A DNA stretch of 64,000 nt from Bryobacterales bacterium (GTDB lineage Bacteria > Acidobacteriota > Terriglobia > Bryobacterales > Bryobacteraceae), in contig JADZBH010000067.1 of the NCBI GenBank assembly GCA_020852175.1, positions 17,510-81,509 of the forward strand. Direction: 5' to 3'. Both the position numbers and the translations under genes were made by a program. How positions within the stretch are numbered: the stretch's first letter is position 1; every line of letters starts with the position of its first letter. Shown here piece after piece: positions 41,811 through 51,098 of this stretch. The notes under the pieces were generated by a model. It had not been told where the DNA came from. It did no database searches and saw only the letters and a program-made list of their open reading frames with translations.

Positions 41811-43148
41811 TTACAGCCGGAATAGTTTCTCGGATTTGATGCCCTTGAAGGCGTTGCGCGTATCCAGGACGAGCTTCGCCTTCTCCAGGATCTCGCCGTA
41901 AGGAACGCCTTTGTGGTCGGTGATCACCACCACGGCGTCGGCCCCGTCCGCAGCCTCCACCGGGTCCACATGCCGCAATTCGACGGTCTCGACGCGGAAG
42001 ACCGGCACCCACGGGTCGCTATAGCTCACCTGCGCGCCCGCTTTCATCAGAAGATGCGCCACGTCGATGGCCGGCGACTCGCGCATATCGTCGATGTCCC
42101 GCTTGTAGGCGACGCCGAGGAGGTGCACCTTGGAACCCTTCAGCGGCTTGGCGTGTTCGTTCAATGCCGCGGCAACCTTGTCCACGACATAGTGCGGCAT
42201 CTGGCCGTTCACATAACCGGCCAGTTCGATGAAACGCGCCTCGATGCCCGCCTGCTTGGATTTCCAGCTCAGGTAGAACGGGTCGATCGGGATGCAGTGT
42301 CCGCCCAGCCCCGGTCCGGGGTAGAAAGGCATGAAGCCGAACGGCTTGGTGGCCGCCGCGTCGATCACCTCCCACACGTCGATGCCCATGCGGCCGCACA
42401 TCATGGCCAATTCGTTCACCAGGCCGATGTTGATCATCCGGAAGGTGTTCTCCAGCAGCTTCACCATTTCGGCCACCTGCGTCGAAGAGACCGGCACCAC
42501 ATGGTCCAACGCCAGCGAATAGAGATCCACGGCTAGTTGCGAGCAGGCTGGCGTGGTGCCGCCCACCACCTTGGGAATGTTCTTGGTTTGAAACTTTGGG
42601 TTGCCCGGATCGACACGCTCGGGCGAAAAGCAGAGGAAGAGTTCGTGGCCCACGCGCAGGCCGGGCCGTTCCAGCAGCGGACGCACCAGTTCATCGGTGG
42701 TACCGGGGTATGTGGTGGATTCCAGAATCACCAGCGTTCCCGGCTTCAGGTGCTTGGCGATACCCTCGCAAGCCGACACGATAAAGCTCATGTCCGGGTC
42801 CTTGGTCTTGCGCAGGGGCGTCGGCACGCAGATGTTGATGGTGTCCAGTCCGGCCACGGCGGAAAAGTCGGTGGTGGCTGTCAGCTTGCCTGACTGTACC
42901 AGGGGCGCAAGAGTGGCCGTGGGAACGTCCTGAATGTAGCTGGACCCCCGATTGATCTCGTCCACCTTGCTCTGGGAGACGTCAATGCCGGTCACCGAAA
43001 AGCCCACGTGGCCCAGCTCGACGGCCAGGGGCAGGCCCACATAGCCCAGTCCGACGACCCCCGCGCGGGCCGTTCTATTGCGAATTTTCGCGGCCAGTTC
43101 CCCGGCCACGCCGGTCAGCGCGACCGCCGGATTCTCCGTATTTGCCAT
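41811..43148 (-). CDS. Nucleotide-sugar dehydrogenase (UDP-glucose/UDP-GlcNAc type)
   Basis: A 445-aa NAD-dependent four-electron dehydrogenase. It has the Rossmann VVGLGYVGLPLAVELG, a central dimerisation domain, and the active-site cysteine in PGLGGHCIPIDPFYL. The closest pattern is the WbpA/WbpO/WecC group, which makes UDP-N-acetylhexosaminuronic acids. Ordinary UDP-glucose dehydrogenase is possible. It lies 6 bp after the dapF homologue, separate from but near the polysaccharide export operon. Confidence 0.92.
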   Translation of the reverse strand: MANTENPAVALTGVAGELAAKIRNRTARAGVVGLGYVGLPLAVELGHVGFSVTGIDVSQSKVDEINRGSSYIQDVPTATLAPLVQSGKLTATTDFSAVAGLDTINICVPTPLRKTKDPDMSFIVSACEGIAKHLKPGTLVILESTTYPGTTDELVRPLLERPGLRVGHELFLCFSPERVDPGNPKFQTKNIPKVVGGTTPACSQLAVDLYSLALDHVVPVSSTQVAEMVKLLENTFRMINIGLVNELAMMCGRMGIDVWEVIDAAATKPFGFMPFYPGPGLGGHCIPIDPFYLSWKSKQAGIEARFIELAGYVNGQMPHYVVDKVAAALNEHAKPLKGSKVHLLGVAYKRDIDDMRESPAIDVAHLLMKAGAQVSYSDPWVPVFRVETVELRHVDPVEAADGADAVVVITDHKGVPYGEILEKAKLVLDTRNAFKGIKSEKLFRL

Positions 43149-43154
43149 GCTCTA

Positions 43155-44045
43155 TCAGTTTTCCTTCCTAAAAAACTCGCCGCGCGCGACCACTTCGGCC
43201 GGACCCTCCAGGTAGATGGCGCCCTCGGGCGCGCTCTCCCAGCGCAGCTTCATCGGACCCGCTTCCGTGATCACTTCCAGTTCCGGCTCCGCCATTCCCA
43301 GCAGAATGGCCGCCGCTGCCGCTCCTGTTGAACCCGTGCCCGAGCTCAACGTGGGCCCGGCCCCGCGCTCATAGAACCGCGCTTCAATCCTTCCAGGCCC
43401 AGTCGCCCGGAAAAAACTTACATTCGTCCGGGCCGGGAACATGGAGTGGCCTTCAATTTCAGCCCCCAGCGAGCGCCAGTCGAAGTCCAGCGAAGGCACG
43501 GCCAGGGCGCACTGCGGGTTGCCCACGTTCAGTACGGCGGCTTCGCGCGCGCCGGAAGCCAGAGGCAGGCGCGTATGCAGCGCTCCAGGCTCCAGATGTG
43601 GCGTCCCCATCTCCATTTCAAACAAAAACCCGTTGTCCGTGCGCCCGGCACGCGTCAGCCGTTTCACTCCCGAACCCGTTTTCACACGCACGCCGCCCTC
43701 CGGCGCCATGACGCGTCCTTCCCAGGTCAACACCGCCGCGGCGCACCGCGTGCCGTTTCCCGATAGCTCGGCACGGCTGCCGTCGCTGTTAAACAGATGA
43801 ATCTCCACGTCTGCTTCCCGCGCCGGGTGCATCAGATACCATCCGTCGGCGCCCACGCCCAGGTTCCGGTGGCAAAGGTCGCGGGCCGCCTTAGCCAGAT
43901 CATCGGGTGAATCGCCGGGTTTCTGCACCCCCGTCCCAAGAAACTCCGCTTCGGCTTTTGTTTTCAAAGGCTCGGGAAGAGTATCCACCCAAGTGAACAA
44001 GAAATCGTTGCCCACGGCCTGGGCTTTGTAAAAAGGAATCCTCAT
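43155..44045 (-). CDS. dapF: DapF-family epimerase homologue with both catalytic Cys replaced by Ser
   Basis: A 296-aa two-domain protein aligning with diaminopimelate epimerase (KAQAVGNDFLF, the NSDGSRAELSGNGTRC block, and ERGAGPTLSSGTGSTGAA). In DapF the two catalytic bases are cysteines in xCGNG and xCGTG. Here both are serine: Ser95 (codon TCG) and Ser235 (codon TCG), read directly from the DNA. All surrounding substrate-binding residues look conserved. It may still epimerise meso-DAP with a weakened mechanism, may be inactive, or may act on another substrate. The ATG overlaps the GT gene stop by 4 bp. Confidence 0.82.
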   Translation of the reverse strand: MRIPFYKAQAVGNDFLFTWVDTLPEPLKTKAEAEFLGTGVQKPGDSPDDLAKAARDLCHRNLGVGADGWYLMHPAREADVEIHLFNSDGSRAELSGNGTRCAAAVLTWEGRVMAPEGGVRVKTGSGVKRLTRAGRTDNGFLFEMEMGTPHLEPGALHTRLPLASGAREAAVLNVGNPQCALAVPSLDFDWRSLGAEIEGHSMFPARTNVSFFRATGPGRIEARFYERGAGPTLSSGTGSTGAAAAAILLGMAEPELEVITEAGPMKLRWESAPEGAIYLEGPAEVVARGEFFRKEN

Positions 44046-45724
44046 GGAACCTCGCGAAGCGCCTTCTCAAATTGTTGCCGCTGTTCCTCCTCCGGCGCGG
44101 CAAACTCCGGCGGTCGCAGGCGGGAACTCAATCGCCACACCTGGACGACAGGCGCCCCCTCCACGACTATTGTCCTCTGACAGTCGTAGCGCAGTCCACG
44201 GCGTTCCCCGCGAGGAAGGGCGTTGGCGAGTTTGTCGCCGGAAAGCGTGATGACCCATTCTTCGCGCAGGAACAGTTCGGGCCGGGCCAGCGCGGCATAC
44301 CAAAGCACACCCGACCCTTCGTGCATGGCCTCGCGGAGCGGAATACCGGCCTGGCGCAGAGCGGCGCGCGCGTCGCCGAAGCTCATGGCGATTCCTCCGC
44401 CTCGATAGCGTGTCTTCAGAAAGCCCGCCAGTTCGCCGCTCCAGCGCCGCCGGGCGGCGGAGTTCACCTGCGACTCTTTCCAGCAGATCCAGTTCCCGGC
44501 GCGTGGATACACCGCCCAGGGCAGGACGGCCAGGCACACGACGCCAGCCAGCAAGACGCCCCGGAGTTTCACGCCCGGCGCCAGCGCCACCAGCGCTCCA
44601 CAGCCCAGCGCCAGCGCCGGAAGGGCAGCCAGGGCATAGCGCGTGTTGTAGTAGCTGTTCGGCCACAGCTCAGGCAGGAAAATGGGCAGCCCGGCGCTGT
44701 GCAGGCTCCAGATATAGAAGAGCGGTGCGAGCAGCAACAGTGCGAGAGGCGCGGCGAGCCGGCGGCGCATGCAGGCTGCCATGGCGAGACCGCCCAGGAC
44801 GGACAGCGCCGTGCCGCACACCGCCCGGATGGCCGAGGTGAAGTAGAGGAAGGCGAGGCGCCAGTCTCCGTCGCCGGGCGCGGGCTTCATGCCCGAACGC
44901 AGGGCGCGTTCGTAGATGGCTCGCGCCGACCATTCGCCACGATAAAATTCGAGCGTATCGCCCCACCACCACCAGTTGTGGGCCAGCCAGGCGAGCGGTC
45001 CGAGTCCGGCGATGGCGCAAAACAGGGCAGCCGCTCCCCAGCGCGGGCGTCCCGAGGCGAGCAAGAGATAGAGCGCATAGAAAGGCAGCAGAAACCAGCC
45101 CTCATAACGCGTGAGGGCGCCGGCCAGCGCCGCAACGCCCGCCACGGCCGGCCAAAGCAGCCCCGCGCCCTCGGAGGCGCGCACCAGGGCGTAAAGCGTG
45201 CCCAGCGAGCAGGCCGCATATACGGCCTCGGTCATCGCCGTCGATTGGAGATAGAGCAGATTGGGATTCGAGGCGAACACCGCGGCCGCGGCCATTCCGG
45301 CGGCGGTGCTGCCCGTCAGCCGCCGGACCAGCAGGAACAGCAGCAGGACAGCCAGCGAGAAGCAGAGCACGGAGGGAACGGCGCCCGCCAGCCCATTCCG
45401 CCACCAGGCGTCGTTGCCCACCAGGGGCAGCATCAGCAGGTGAGGCAAAGGAAGCCACACCGTGCCCAGGTTTTCAAGCGTGCGCGTCCGAGTATCGAGA
45501 ATGTGGCGGGCAATGTCAAGGTGCGCCTCGGCGTCGCCGTAATAGTAGCTGTAGCCCTGCACGGCGTGCCACCAGGCGAACAGCGCGCCCAGCAAAAGCG
45601 CCGCCGCCCACACGGCCGCGGCCGGCGCCCAGCCGCCCGGCGACGGGGCGGAAACGCGCTCTGATCCGCCGCGCGGCTTCGCCTTAGAAGCCCGTGAAGG
45701 CCTGGAACTCCTCGAACCGGGCAT
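44042..45724 (-). CDS. GT-C-type membrane glycosyltransferase-like protein
   Basis: A 560-aa integral membrane protein with about ten to twelve hydrophobic segments. The first extracytoplasmic loop has YYGDAEAHLDIARHIL, resembling the DxD/DxE metal or lipid-phosphate site of GT-C (PMT/ArnT/GT39-like) enzymes. A soluble C-terminal region follows (residues 415-560). The start at 45724 overlaps the PfkB gene by 41 bp. A GTG 23 codons later is an alternative. The substrate is unknown, and it is likely a polyprenyl-phosphate-sugar user. Confidence 0.75.
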   Translation of the reverse strand: MPGSRSSRPSRASKAKPRGGSERVSAPSPGGWAPAAAVWAAALLLGALFAWWHAVQGYSYYYGDAEAHLDIARHILDTRTRTLENLGTVWLPLPHLLMLPLVGNDAWWRNGLAGAVPSVLCFSLAVLLLFLLVRRLTGSTAAGMAAAAVFASNPNLLYLQSTAMTEAVYAACSLGTLYALVRASEGAGLLWPAVAGVAALAGALTRYEGWFLLPFYALYLLLASGRPRWGAAALFCAIAGLGPLAWLAHNWWWWGDTLEFYRGEWSARAIYERALRSGMKPAPGDGDWRLAFLYFTSAIRAVCGTALSVLGGLAMAACMRRRLAAPLALLLLAPLFYIWSLHSAGLPIFLPELWPNSYYNTRYALAALPALALGCGALVALAPGVKLRGVLLAGVVCLAVLPWAVYPRAGNWICWKESQVNSAARRRWSGELAGFLKTRYRGGGIAMSFGDARAALRQAGIPLREAMHEGSGVLWYAALARPELFLREEWVITLSGDKLANALPRGERRGLRYDCQRTIVVEGAPVVQVWRLSSRLRPPEFAAPEEEQRQQFEKALREVP

Positions 45725-46601
45725 CGATTTCCTGACGTGTCAGCGTGCGGAAACGGTCCACGCCGAACTGTTCGCAACAGAAGCTTCCCATCACCGAACC
45801 GCTAATGACCGCGCGCGACAGCTCCAGCTTGCGCGTGGCCGCCCCGGCGGCGTCCAGCCCCTGGCTGGCAAGATAGCCCATGAAGCCTCCGGCGAAACAG
45901 TCGCCCGCTCCCGTGGGGTCGAACACCTGCTCCAGCAGATAGCCCGGCGCCATGAAGTGAAAGTGCGGCGTGAAGAGCACGGCGCCGAATTCGCCGCGTT
46001 TGATGACGAGGATTTTCGGTCCCAACTCCAGAATCTTCGCCGCCGCGCGTTTCAGATTGGTTTCGCCGGAGAGCATGCGCGCCTCGCCGTCGTTGATCAG
46101 CAAGAAATCCCAGCCTTTCAACGTTTCCAGCAGGGCCGGGCGGGCGATGTCGATCCACAGGTTCATTGTGTCGCCGCCGACCAGGCTGGCCTGCTTCATT
46201 TGATCGCGCACGCCCCGTTGCAGGTCCGGCTGGATGTTGCCAAGGAACAGATAGGGAGCGCTTTTGTACGAAGCGGGCAGCTTCGGGTCGAAGTCGGCGA
46301 AGACGTTCAGGTCGGTTTGCAGCGTCATCCGGTCGTTCATGTCCTCGGAATAGACGCCCTTCCAAAAAAAGGTCTTGCCGGGGACGTGTTCCAGTCCCTC
46401 GACGCCGATCTGGCGCGAGGTGAGCAGATCGACATCCTCCTGGGCGAAGTCGTCGCCGACGACGCCGACGATGCTCACGGGAGTATAGTAGCTGGCCGAT
46501 AGGGCGATGTAGGTGCAGGAACCGCCCAGCATCCGGTCCACGGAGCCATGTGGGGTTTGGACCCCGTCATAGGCGACGGAGCCGATCACGACAAGAGACA
46601 T
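45684..46601 (-). CDS. PfkB-family carbohydrate kinase
   Basis: A 305-aa ribokinase-fold kinase. The N-terminal IGSVAYDGVQTPHG and GGSCTYIALSA, and the C-terminal anion hole DPTGAGDCFAGG, are clear. The long insert with KTFFWKGVYSEDMNDR suggests adenosine or nucleoside kinase-like substrates as much as sugars. TACAAT lies 6 nt before the ATG, giving a leaderless transcript and a head-to-head promoter with the next gene. Confidence 0.88.
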   Translation of the reverse strand: MSLVVIGSVAYDGVQTPHGSVDRMLGGSCTYIALSASYYTPVSIVGVVGDDFAQEDVDLLTSRQIGVEGLEHVPGKTFFWKGVYSEDMNDRMTLQTDLNVFADFDPKLPASYKSAPYLFLGNIQPDLQRGVRDQMKQASLVGGDTMNLWIDIARPALLETLKGWDFLLINDGEARMLSGETNLKRAAAKILELGPKILVIKRGEFGAVLFTPHFHFMAPGYLLEQVFDPTGAGDCFAGGFMGYLASQGLDAAGAATRKLELSRAVISGSVMGSFCCEQFGVDRFRTLTRQEIDARFEEFQAFTGF

Positions 46602-46607
46602 CTTTCG

Positions 46608-46613
46608 ATTGTA
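46608..46613 (-). promoter_or_regulatory. -10 element (GC TACAAT) of the PfkB kinase gene
   Basis: On the minus strand GCTACAAT ends 6 nt before the ATG at 46601. No Shine-Dalgarno fits in between. Confidence 0.55.
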
Positions 46614-46676
46614 GCGGGCGGCGCCAAATGCGCCGTAGCCGCGGCGGCGCGAGGCAGGCTCCCCCGGCGGGATCGC

Positions 46677-46682
46677 TACACT
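46677..46682 (+). promoter_or_regulatory. -10 element (GC TACACT) of the metallophosphoesterase gene
   Basis: GCTACACT ends 7 nt before the GTG at 46690, a mirror of the divergent PfkB arrangement. Confidence 0.5.
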
Positions 46683-46689
46683 AGAAGAA

Positions 46690-47856
46690 GTGGTCAGCCA
46701 GATGCCGGTCGGAGTACGCCAAATCCCGGACGCCATCGCGCTCGCTCTCGTTCTGTTCGCGCAATGGCGGTTGTCGGCCTGGGCGCTGCGCTCGGAATGG
46801 GCCCGCGGTTCGCGGCGCGCGCGCGTCCTGCTCCACCTCTGGCGTTGGGCGGGAATGGCCTGGACCGCGTACGGCATTGTGTTCGGCGTTGGACTGATTG
46901 CCCGTTTCATACCGCCCTCGATGCTGCGCGACTGGGCGCGCGGCATGGCCATCATCTACGGCATGTGCATCATTGGCGTCTGGGTGCTGCATGAACTGAT
47001 CGGCCGCGTGCCCGCCTTCAACCCCCGGCGCCGCCAGTTGCTCAACACGGTGCGCACCTCGGCCATCGCCGTTCCGGCGGCCGTGTGCGGTTACGGTGTT
47101 TTCGTCGAGCGCAACGATTTCCGGATGAGCGAGGTGGATCTGCAAATTCCCGGGCTGCCGCGCGGCCTGCATGGGCTGCGGCTGGCCCAGTTGACCGACA
47201 TTCACTTTTCCAACTACCTGGGGGAGAAGGAGCTGCTGCGCGCCATCGGGATGGCCAACGAGACACGCCCGCACCTGACCTTGCTGACCGGAGACTTCAT
47301 CACGGTCCGCCGCGACCCGTTGGACCGCTGTCTGCGCCTGCTGACGAAGCTGCGCGCCGAAGCGGGCATCTATGGCTGCCTGGGCAACCATGAGATACTG
47401 GCCGGCTGTGAGGACTACACCGAACAGGCCTGCGCGCGGCTCGGCATCACGATTCTCCGCTCGGCGGCGCGCGCTCTGCGCTTTGGAGACGCCACGTTGA
47501 ATCTTGCCGGCGTGGACTACCAGCGCTCGCAGAGGCCTTACCTGGAAGATACAGAGGCTCTGATCGCGCCGGATGCCCTGAACCTGCTGCTGTCGCACAA
47601 CCCCGACGTTTTTCCCGTGGCCGCCCGGCAGGGCTGGCAGACCACCATCGCGGGCCACACGCACGGCGGGCAGGTGAATTTCGAGCTACTGGGCGAGAAT
47701 CTAAACGTGGCGCGCTTTTTTACACCCTACGTCTACGGGCCGTACCGTGAAGGTGTGTCGTCGATCTATGTGAGCCGCGGCCTTGGCACGGTGGGCGCCC
47801 CCATCCGCATTGGCGCCCCCCCGGAAGTGAATCTTATCCGACTGTGCGCTACCTGA
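46690..47856 (+). CDS. Membrane-anchored metallophosphoesterase (YaeI-like)
   Basis: A 388-aa protein. Residues 10-130 contain four hydrophobic segments. The calcineurin-like domain follows with LAQLTDIHF, LLTGDFI, CLGNHE and AGHTHGGQ, a complete dimetal site. YaeI-type members hydrolyse phosphodiesters or lipid-linked phosphates at the membrane. GTG at 46690 or ATG at 46702 could start it. The end overlaps the next gene by 13 bp. Confidence 0.87.
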   Translation: MVSQMPVGVRQIPDAIALALVLFAQWRLSAWALRSEWARGSRRARVLLHLWRWAGMAWTAYGIVFGVGLIARFIPPSMLRDWARGMAIIYGMCIIGVWVLHELIGRVPAFNPRRRQLLNTVRTSAIAVPAAVCGYGVFVERNDFRMSEVDLQIPGLPRGLHGLRLAQLTDIHFSNYLGEKELLRAIGMANETRPHLTLLTGDFITVRRDPLDRCLRLLTKLRAEAGIYGCLGNHEILAGCEDYTEQACARLGITILRSAARALRFGDATLNLAGVDYQRSQRPYLEDTEALIAPDALNLLLSHNPDVFPVAARQGWQTTIAGHTHGGQVNFELLGENLNVARFFTPYVYGPYREGVSSIYVSRGLGTVGAPIRIGAPPEVNLIRLCAT

Positions 47857-48584
47857 TACTCAGTGACATTCACGCGAACCTGGAGGGCCTGCAGGCCGTG
47901 CTCCGGGAATCGGAAGGGGCCTGGGACCGCGTGGTGTGTCTGGGCGACACCGTGGGCTATGGGGCGGACCCGAACGCCTGCGCCGCGTTTGTCCGCGAGA
48001 ACGTTCCCCACGTGGTTCGCGGCAACCACGACAAGGCCTGTGCCGGATTGGACGACCTGGAGTGGTTCAACGCCGCCGCCCGCGCCTCGGCGCTGTGGAC
48101 GCAAGATGTGCTGGCGCCGGAGAACATGGAATGGCTGCGGGGCCTGCCCAAAGGCCCACTCCACCTGGACGGCTTCCAGATTCTGCACGGTTCGCCGCTG
48201 GACGAGGACGAGTATCTGCTGCAGGCCGGCGATGCACAGCAGTTGACCGGCTACCTCGACACGCCCCTGTCGTTCTTCGGGCACACCCATGTGCAGGGTG
48301 GATTCATGCTGCACCGGAACGGCGTGCAGCGCATTCCAGCGGTGCCGCGCAAGTCCGCTCACGCCGATTTCGCCATCGATCCGGACAGCTACGTTTTGAT
48401 CAACCCCGGCTCGGCCGGCCAGCCCCGGGATGGCGATCCGCGGGCGGCGTTCGCCATCTACGACGACGAGCAGCGGTTGGTTCGCTACCACCGCGTCGCG
48501 TATGACATCGCGGCCGCGCAAGCCAAGATCCGCGCCGCGTCGCTTCCCGACGTGCTGGCGCGCCGCTTGAGCATCGGGCAGTAG
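47844..48584 (+). CDS. Soluble metallophosphoesterase
   Basis: A 246-aa phosphoesterase with ILSDIHANLEGL, CLGDTVGYGADPN, VVRGNHDKA, LHGSP and GHTHVQ. The C-terminal INPGSAGQPRDGDPRAAFAIYD is typical of YfcE/protein-phosphatase-like members. The start is GTG at 47844, inside the end of the previous gene, so translation is coupled. The substrate is unknown. Confidence 0.88.
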   Translation: MRYLILSDIHANLEGLQAVLRESEGAWDRVVCLGDTVGYGADPNACAAFVRENVPHVVRGNHDKACAGLDDLEWFNAAARASALWTQDVLAPENMEWLRGLPKGPLHLDGFQILHGSPLDEDEYLLQAGDAQQLTGYLDTPLSFFGHTHVQGGFMLHRNGVQRIPAVPRKSAHADFAIDPDSYVLINPGSAGQPRDGDPRAAFAIYDDEQRLVRYHRVAYDIAAAQAKIRAASLPDVLARRLSIGQ

Positions 48585-48635
48585 CGCGGCCGCCGGAACG
48601 TCCCCCGCTTGCGCTATCCTCGCCCTTGGCATCCC

Positions 48636-49277
48636 ATGCGCATTGATCCTGAAGATATTCGCCGCCGCTTTGCCGCGCTGGAAGACGAAGACCTGTTCGA
48701 CGTCAATCCGGATGAGCTTTCCGAACTCGCCCGGGGCATCTACGAAGAGGAGTGCGCCCGCCGGGGCCTGGATGGCGAGGAAGTGCCTCTGGACGAGGAT
48801 GGCGGCGAAGTAGAGTCCGGTAGCAGCGAGGACGGCCTGGCATTGGAGGACGAAGACGGCGGCGAGGACGGGCCTGCGTGGGCCGAAGATGCCGTCTGCG
48901 TGTGCACCTTCGCCGCGTCGCCGGGTTCCGGGACGCTGGACGACATCGTGAAGGCGAGGGCCGTGTTGCTGGCCGCCGCCATCCCCTGCTTCAGCACGGC
49001 GGTCGAGTTGCCGCCCGCGCGCGAAGGGCATCCGGCCTCCAGCGAGGTTTCGATCTTCGTGCCAGGGCCGCTGCATCTGCACGCCGCCGCCATACTAGAC
49101 CGCGACCTGTTGAACGCCAACCACGAGGAGGAGTGGCGTCTCCACTTCGAGGCCATATCCAACGAACAGTTGCTCGCGCTGCGGCCGGACCTGTTCACGG
49201 CCGGGTTGCTGGACCGCGCCGCGCGCATGAAGCGCGTATACGCCGGCGAGCTGGCCCGGCGCGGCTTGAGCCGTTAG
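48636..49277 (+). CDS. Hypothetical protein with acidic linker
   Basis: A 213-aa protein. The N-terminal helical segment (DELSELARGIYEEECARRGLD) is followed by a very acidic Glu/Asp/Gly/Ser linker (residues 48-83). A globular C-terminal part follows (CVCTFAASPGSGTLDDIVKARAVLLAAAIPCF). This last stretch is reminiscent of DUF2007-type signal-transduction domains, but the match is only by eye. The ATG at 48636 is chosen over a TTG at 48609. A TATCCT (48615-48620) upstream suggests a 9-nt leader. It converges with uvrC, overlapping by 4 bp. Confidence 0.65.
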   Translation: MRIDPEDIRRRFAALEDEDLFDVNPDELSELARGIYEEECARRGLDGEEVPLDEDGGEVESGSSEDGLALEDEDGGEDGPAWAEDAVCVCTFAASPGSGTLDDIVKARAVLLAAAIPCFSTAVELPPAREGHPASSEVSIFVPGPLHLHAAAILDRDLLNANHEEEWRLHFEAISNEQLLALRPDLFTAGLLDRAARMKRVYAGELARRGLSR

Positions 49278-51091
49278 CCGCCGGAGCCGGCGAGCGCGGC
49301 GCGCACCTTCCGGGCCGCGGCCACGCCCACGACGGCGGCCAGTTGCTCCTCGCTGGCCTGGCGCACGGCATCCAGACTGCCTAACTCCCGCAGGAGCTTT
49401 CCGGCGGTTTTGGGTCCGACGCCGTCGATCTTCACCAACTCGCTGGTCAACCGGGCCGACGACCGGCGCTGGCGGTGGAAGGTCACGGCGAACCGGTGCG
49501 CTTCGTCGCGCACGGTCTGCACCAGGTGCAGAACCGGATGGTAACGGTCCAGCACCACGGGTTCATCCTCGGCGCCCAGGACATAGATGATCTCCTCCCG
49601 CTTGGCGATGGAGGCCAGGGGAACGTTCACGACGCCAACGCCTTCCAGCGCCTCGGCGGCGGCGTGCAACTGGCCGGGCCCGCCGTCGATCAGGATCAGC
49701 CCCGGCATCGGTTGCCCTTCTTCCTTCAACCGGCCATACCGACGTCCCACCACCTCGCGCATGGAGGCGAAGTCGTCGTTTCCCTCCACCGTCTTGATGA
49801 TGAATTTGCGGTAGTCCTGCTTCTTCATCCGACCTTTTTCCCACACGACCATGCTGGCCACCTTATCGGTTCCCTGGATGTGCGAGATGTCGAAGCACTC
49901 GATGCGCTCGGGTCCTTTCTCCAGTCCCAGCACCTCGCCCAGCGCCGCCGAAATAGCCTGTGACGACGGCTTCATCACGCGGAACCGGGCCTCGAAGCTG
50001 TGCTGGGCGTTGGTTTCCACCAGCGCCAGCATGGCCTTCTTCTGGCCGCGTTGCGGCGTGTGGATCTCCACCTTTTTGCCGCGCTTTTCGCTCAGCCACT
50101 CCTCGAGCACCTCGCGGTCCTCGAACTCGGCCGGCACGTGGATGTGGTCCGGAATGTAGCCCTGATTCAGGTACACCTGCTTCACGAGGGCGCTGAGGAA
50201 CTCAGAAGGGTCGAATCCGTCGAGGTCCTCCCAGAAGAACTCGCGGCGGTCGACAATGCGGCCGTTGCGCAGGTGGAACAGGTTCACGGCGGCTAGCGGA
50301 GGCTCGGCATGGCAGGCGAAGATGTCCGTGTTGTCGCCGGCGGCGGCGGCCATCTTCTGGCGCTGATCGAGTTCCTCGACGGTCGAGATGAGATCGCGCA
50401 TCGCCGCGGCCTTCTCGAACAGCAGGTTCTCGCTGGCGTCCTCCATCCGGGTGCGCAGTTGCACCAGCAGGTCGCGGTTGCGCCCATCCAGAAACATCTG
50501 GGCATCGCGCACGGCCGAGGCATACTCGGCCTCGGTGGTGAGCCCTTCGACACAGGGGCCGAGACAGCGGTGAATATGGTATTCCAGACAGGGTGCGGCA
50601 TGCTTGCGCGTCAGGTCGACGTGGCAGCTCGGCACAAGAAAACTGCGGTGGATGAAGTTCAGCAGGCGGTGCGCCAGGTTGCCGGGGAAGTAAGGGCCGT
50701 AGTACTGGTCGCCCTTGCGAAGCCGCCGCGTGACATAAACGCGCGGATACTTCTCGTTGGTCAGCCGGATGTAGGGATAGGTCTTGTCGTCGCGCAGCAG
50801 GACGTTGAAACGGGGCTTGTACTGCTTGATCAGGTTGTTCTCAAGCGCCAGCGCCTCTTTTTCGTTGTCGACGAGGATGTAATGGATATCGCGGGCCTCG
50901 GCGATGAGCGTCCCCGTGCGGGCCTCCGCCAGACGGTCTTCATTGAAATAGCTGCGGACGCGATTGCGCAGATGTTTCGCCTTGCCAACGTAGAGGACCG
51001 TTCCCGTCTCGTCCTTGTACAGGTACACTCCGGGGCCGGCAGGCAATTGCGATGCCTTTTCGCGCAACCTGGCAACGCTCTCTTCAAACAT
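49274..51091 (-). CDS. uvrC: UvrABC system protein C
   Basis: A 605-aa excinuclease subunit making the dual incisions in nucleotide excision repair. It has an N-terminal GIY-YIG nuclease (PGVYLYKDETGTVLYVGKAK), a UVR coiled-coil motif near 200-235, an RNase H-like C-nuclease (ECFDISHIQGTDKVASMVVWEKG) and a C-terminal helix-hairpin-helix (LVKIDGVGPKTAGKLLRELG). Its ATG shares a CATG with the divergent TPR gene's frame. Confidence 0.96.
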   Translation of the reverse strand: MFEESVARLREKASQLPAGPGVYLYKDETGTVLYVGKAKHLRNRVRSYFNEDRLAEARTGTLIAEARDIHYILVDNEKEALALENNLIKQYKPRFNVLLRDDKTYPYIRLTNEKYPRVYVTRRLRKGDQYYGPYFPGNLAHRLLNFIHRSFLVPSCHVDLTRKHAAPCLEYHIHRCLGPCVEGLTTEAEYASAVRDAQMFLDGRNRDLLVQLRTRMEDASENLLFEKAAAMRDLISTVEELDQRQKMAAAAGDNTDIFACHAEPPLAAVNLFHLRNGRIVDRREFFWEDLDGFDPSEFLSALVKQVYLNQGYIPDHIHVPAEFEDREVLEEWLSEKRGKKVEIHTPQRGQKKAMLALVETNAQHSFEARFRVMKPSSQAISAALGEVLGLEKGPERIECFDISHIQGTDKVASMVVWEKGRMKKQDYRKFIIKTVEGNDDFASMREVVGRRYGRLKEEGQPMPGLILIDGGPGQLHAAAEALEGVGVVNVPLASIAKREEIIYVLGAEDEPVVLDRYHPVLHLVQTVRDEAHRFAVTFHRQRRSSARLTSELVKIDGVGPKTAGKLLRELGSLDAVRQASEEQLAAVVGVAAARKVRAALAGSGG

Positions 51092-51098
51092 GGGGAAC

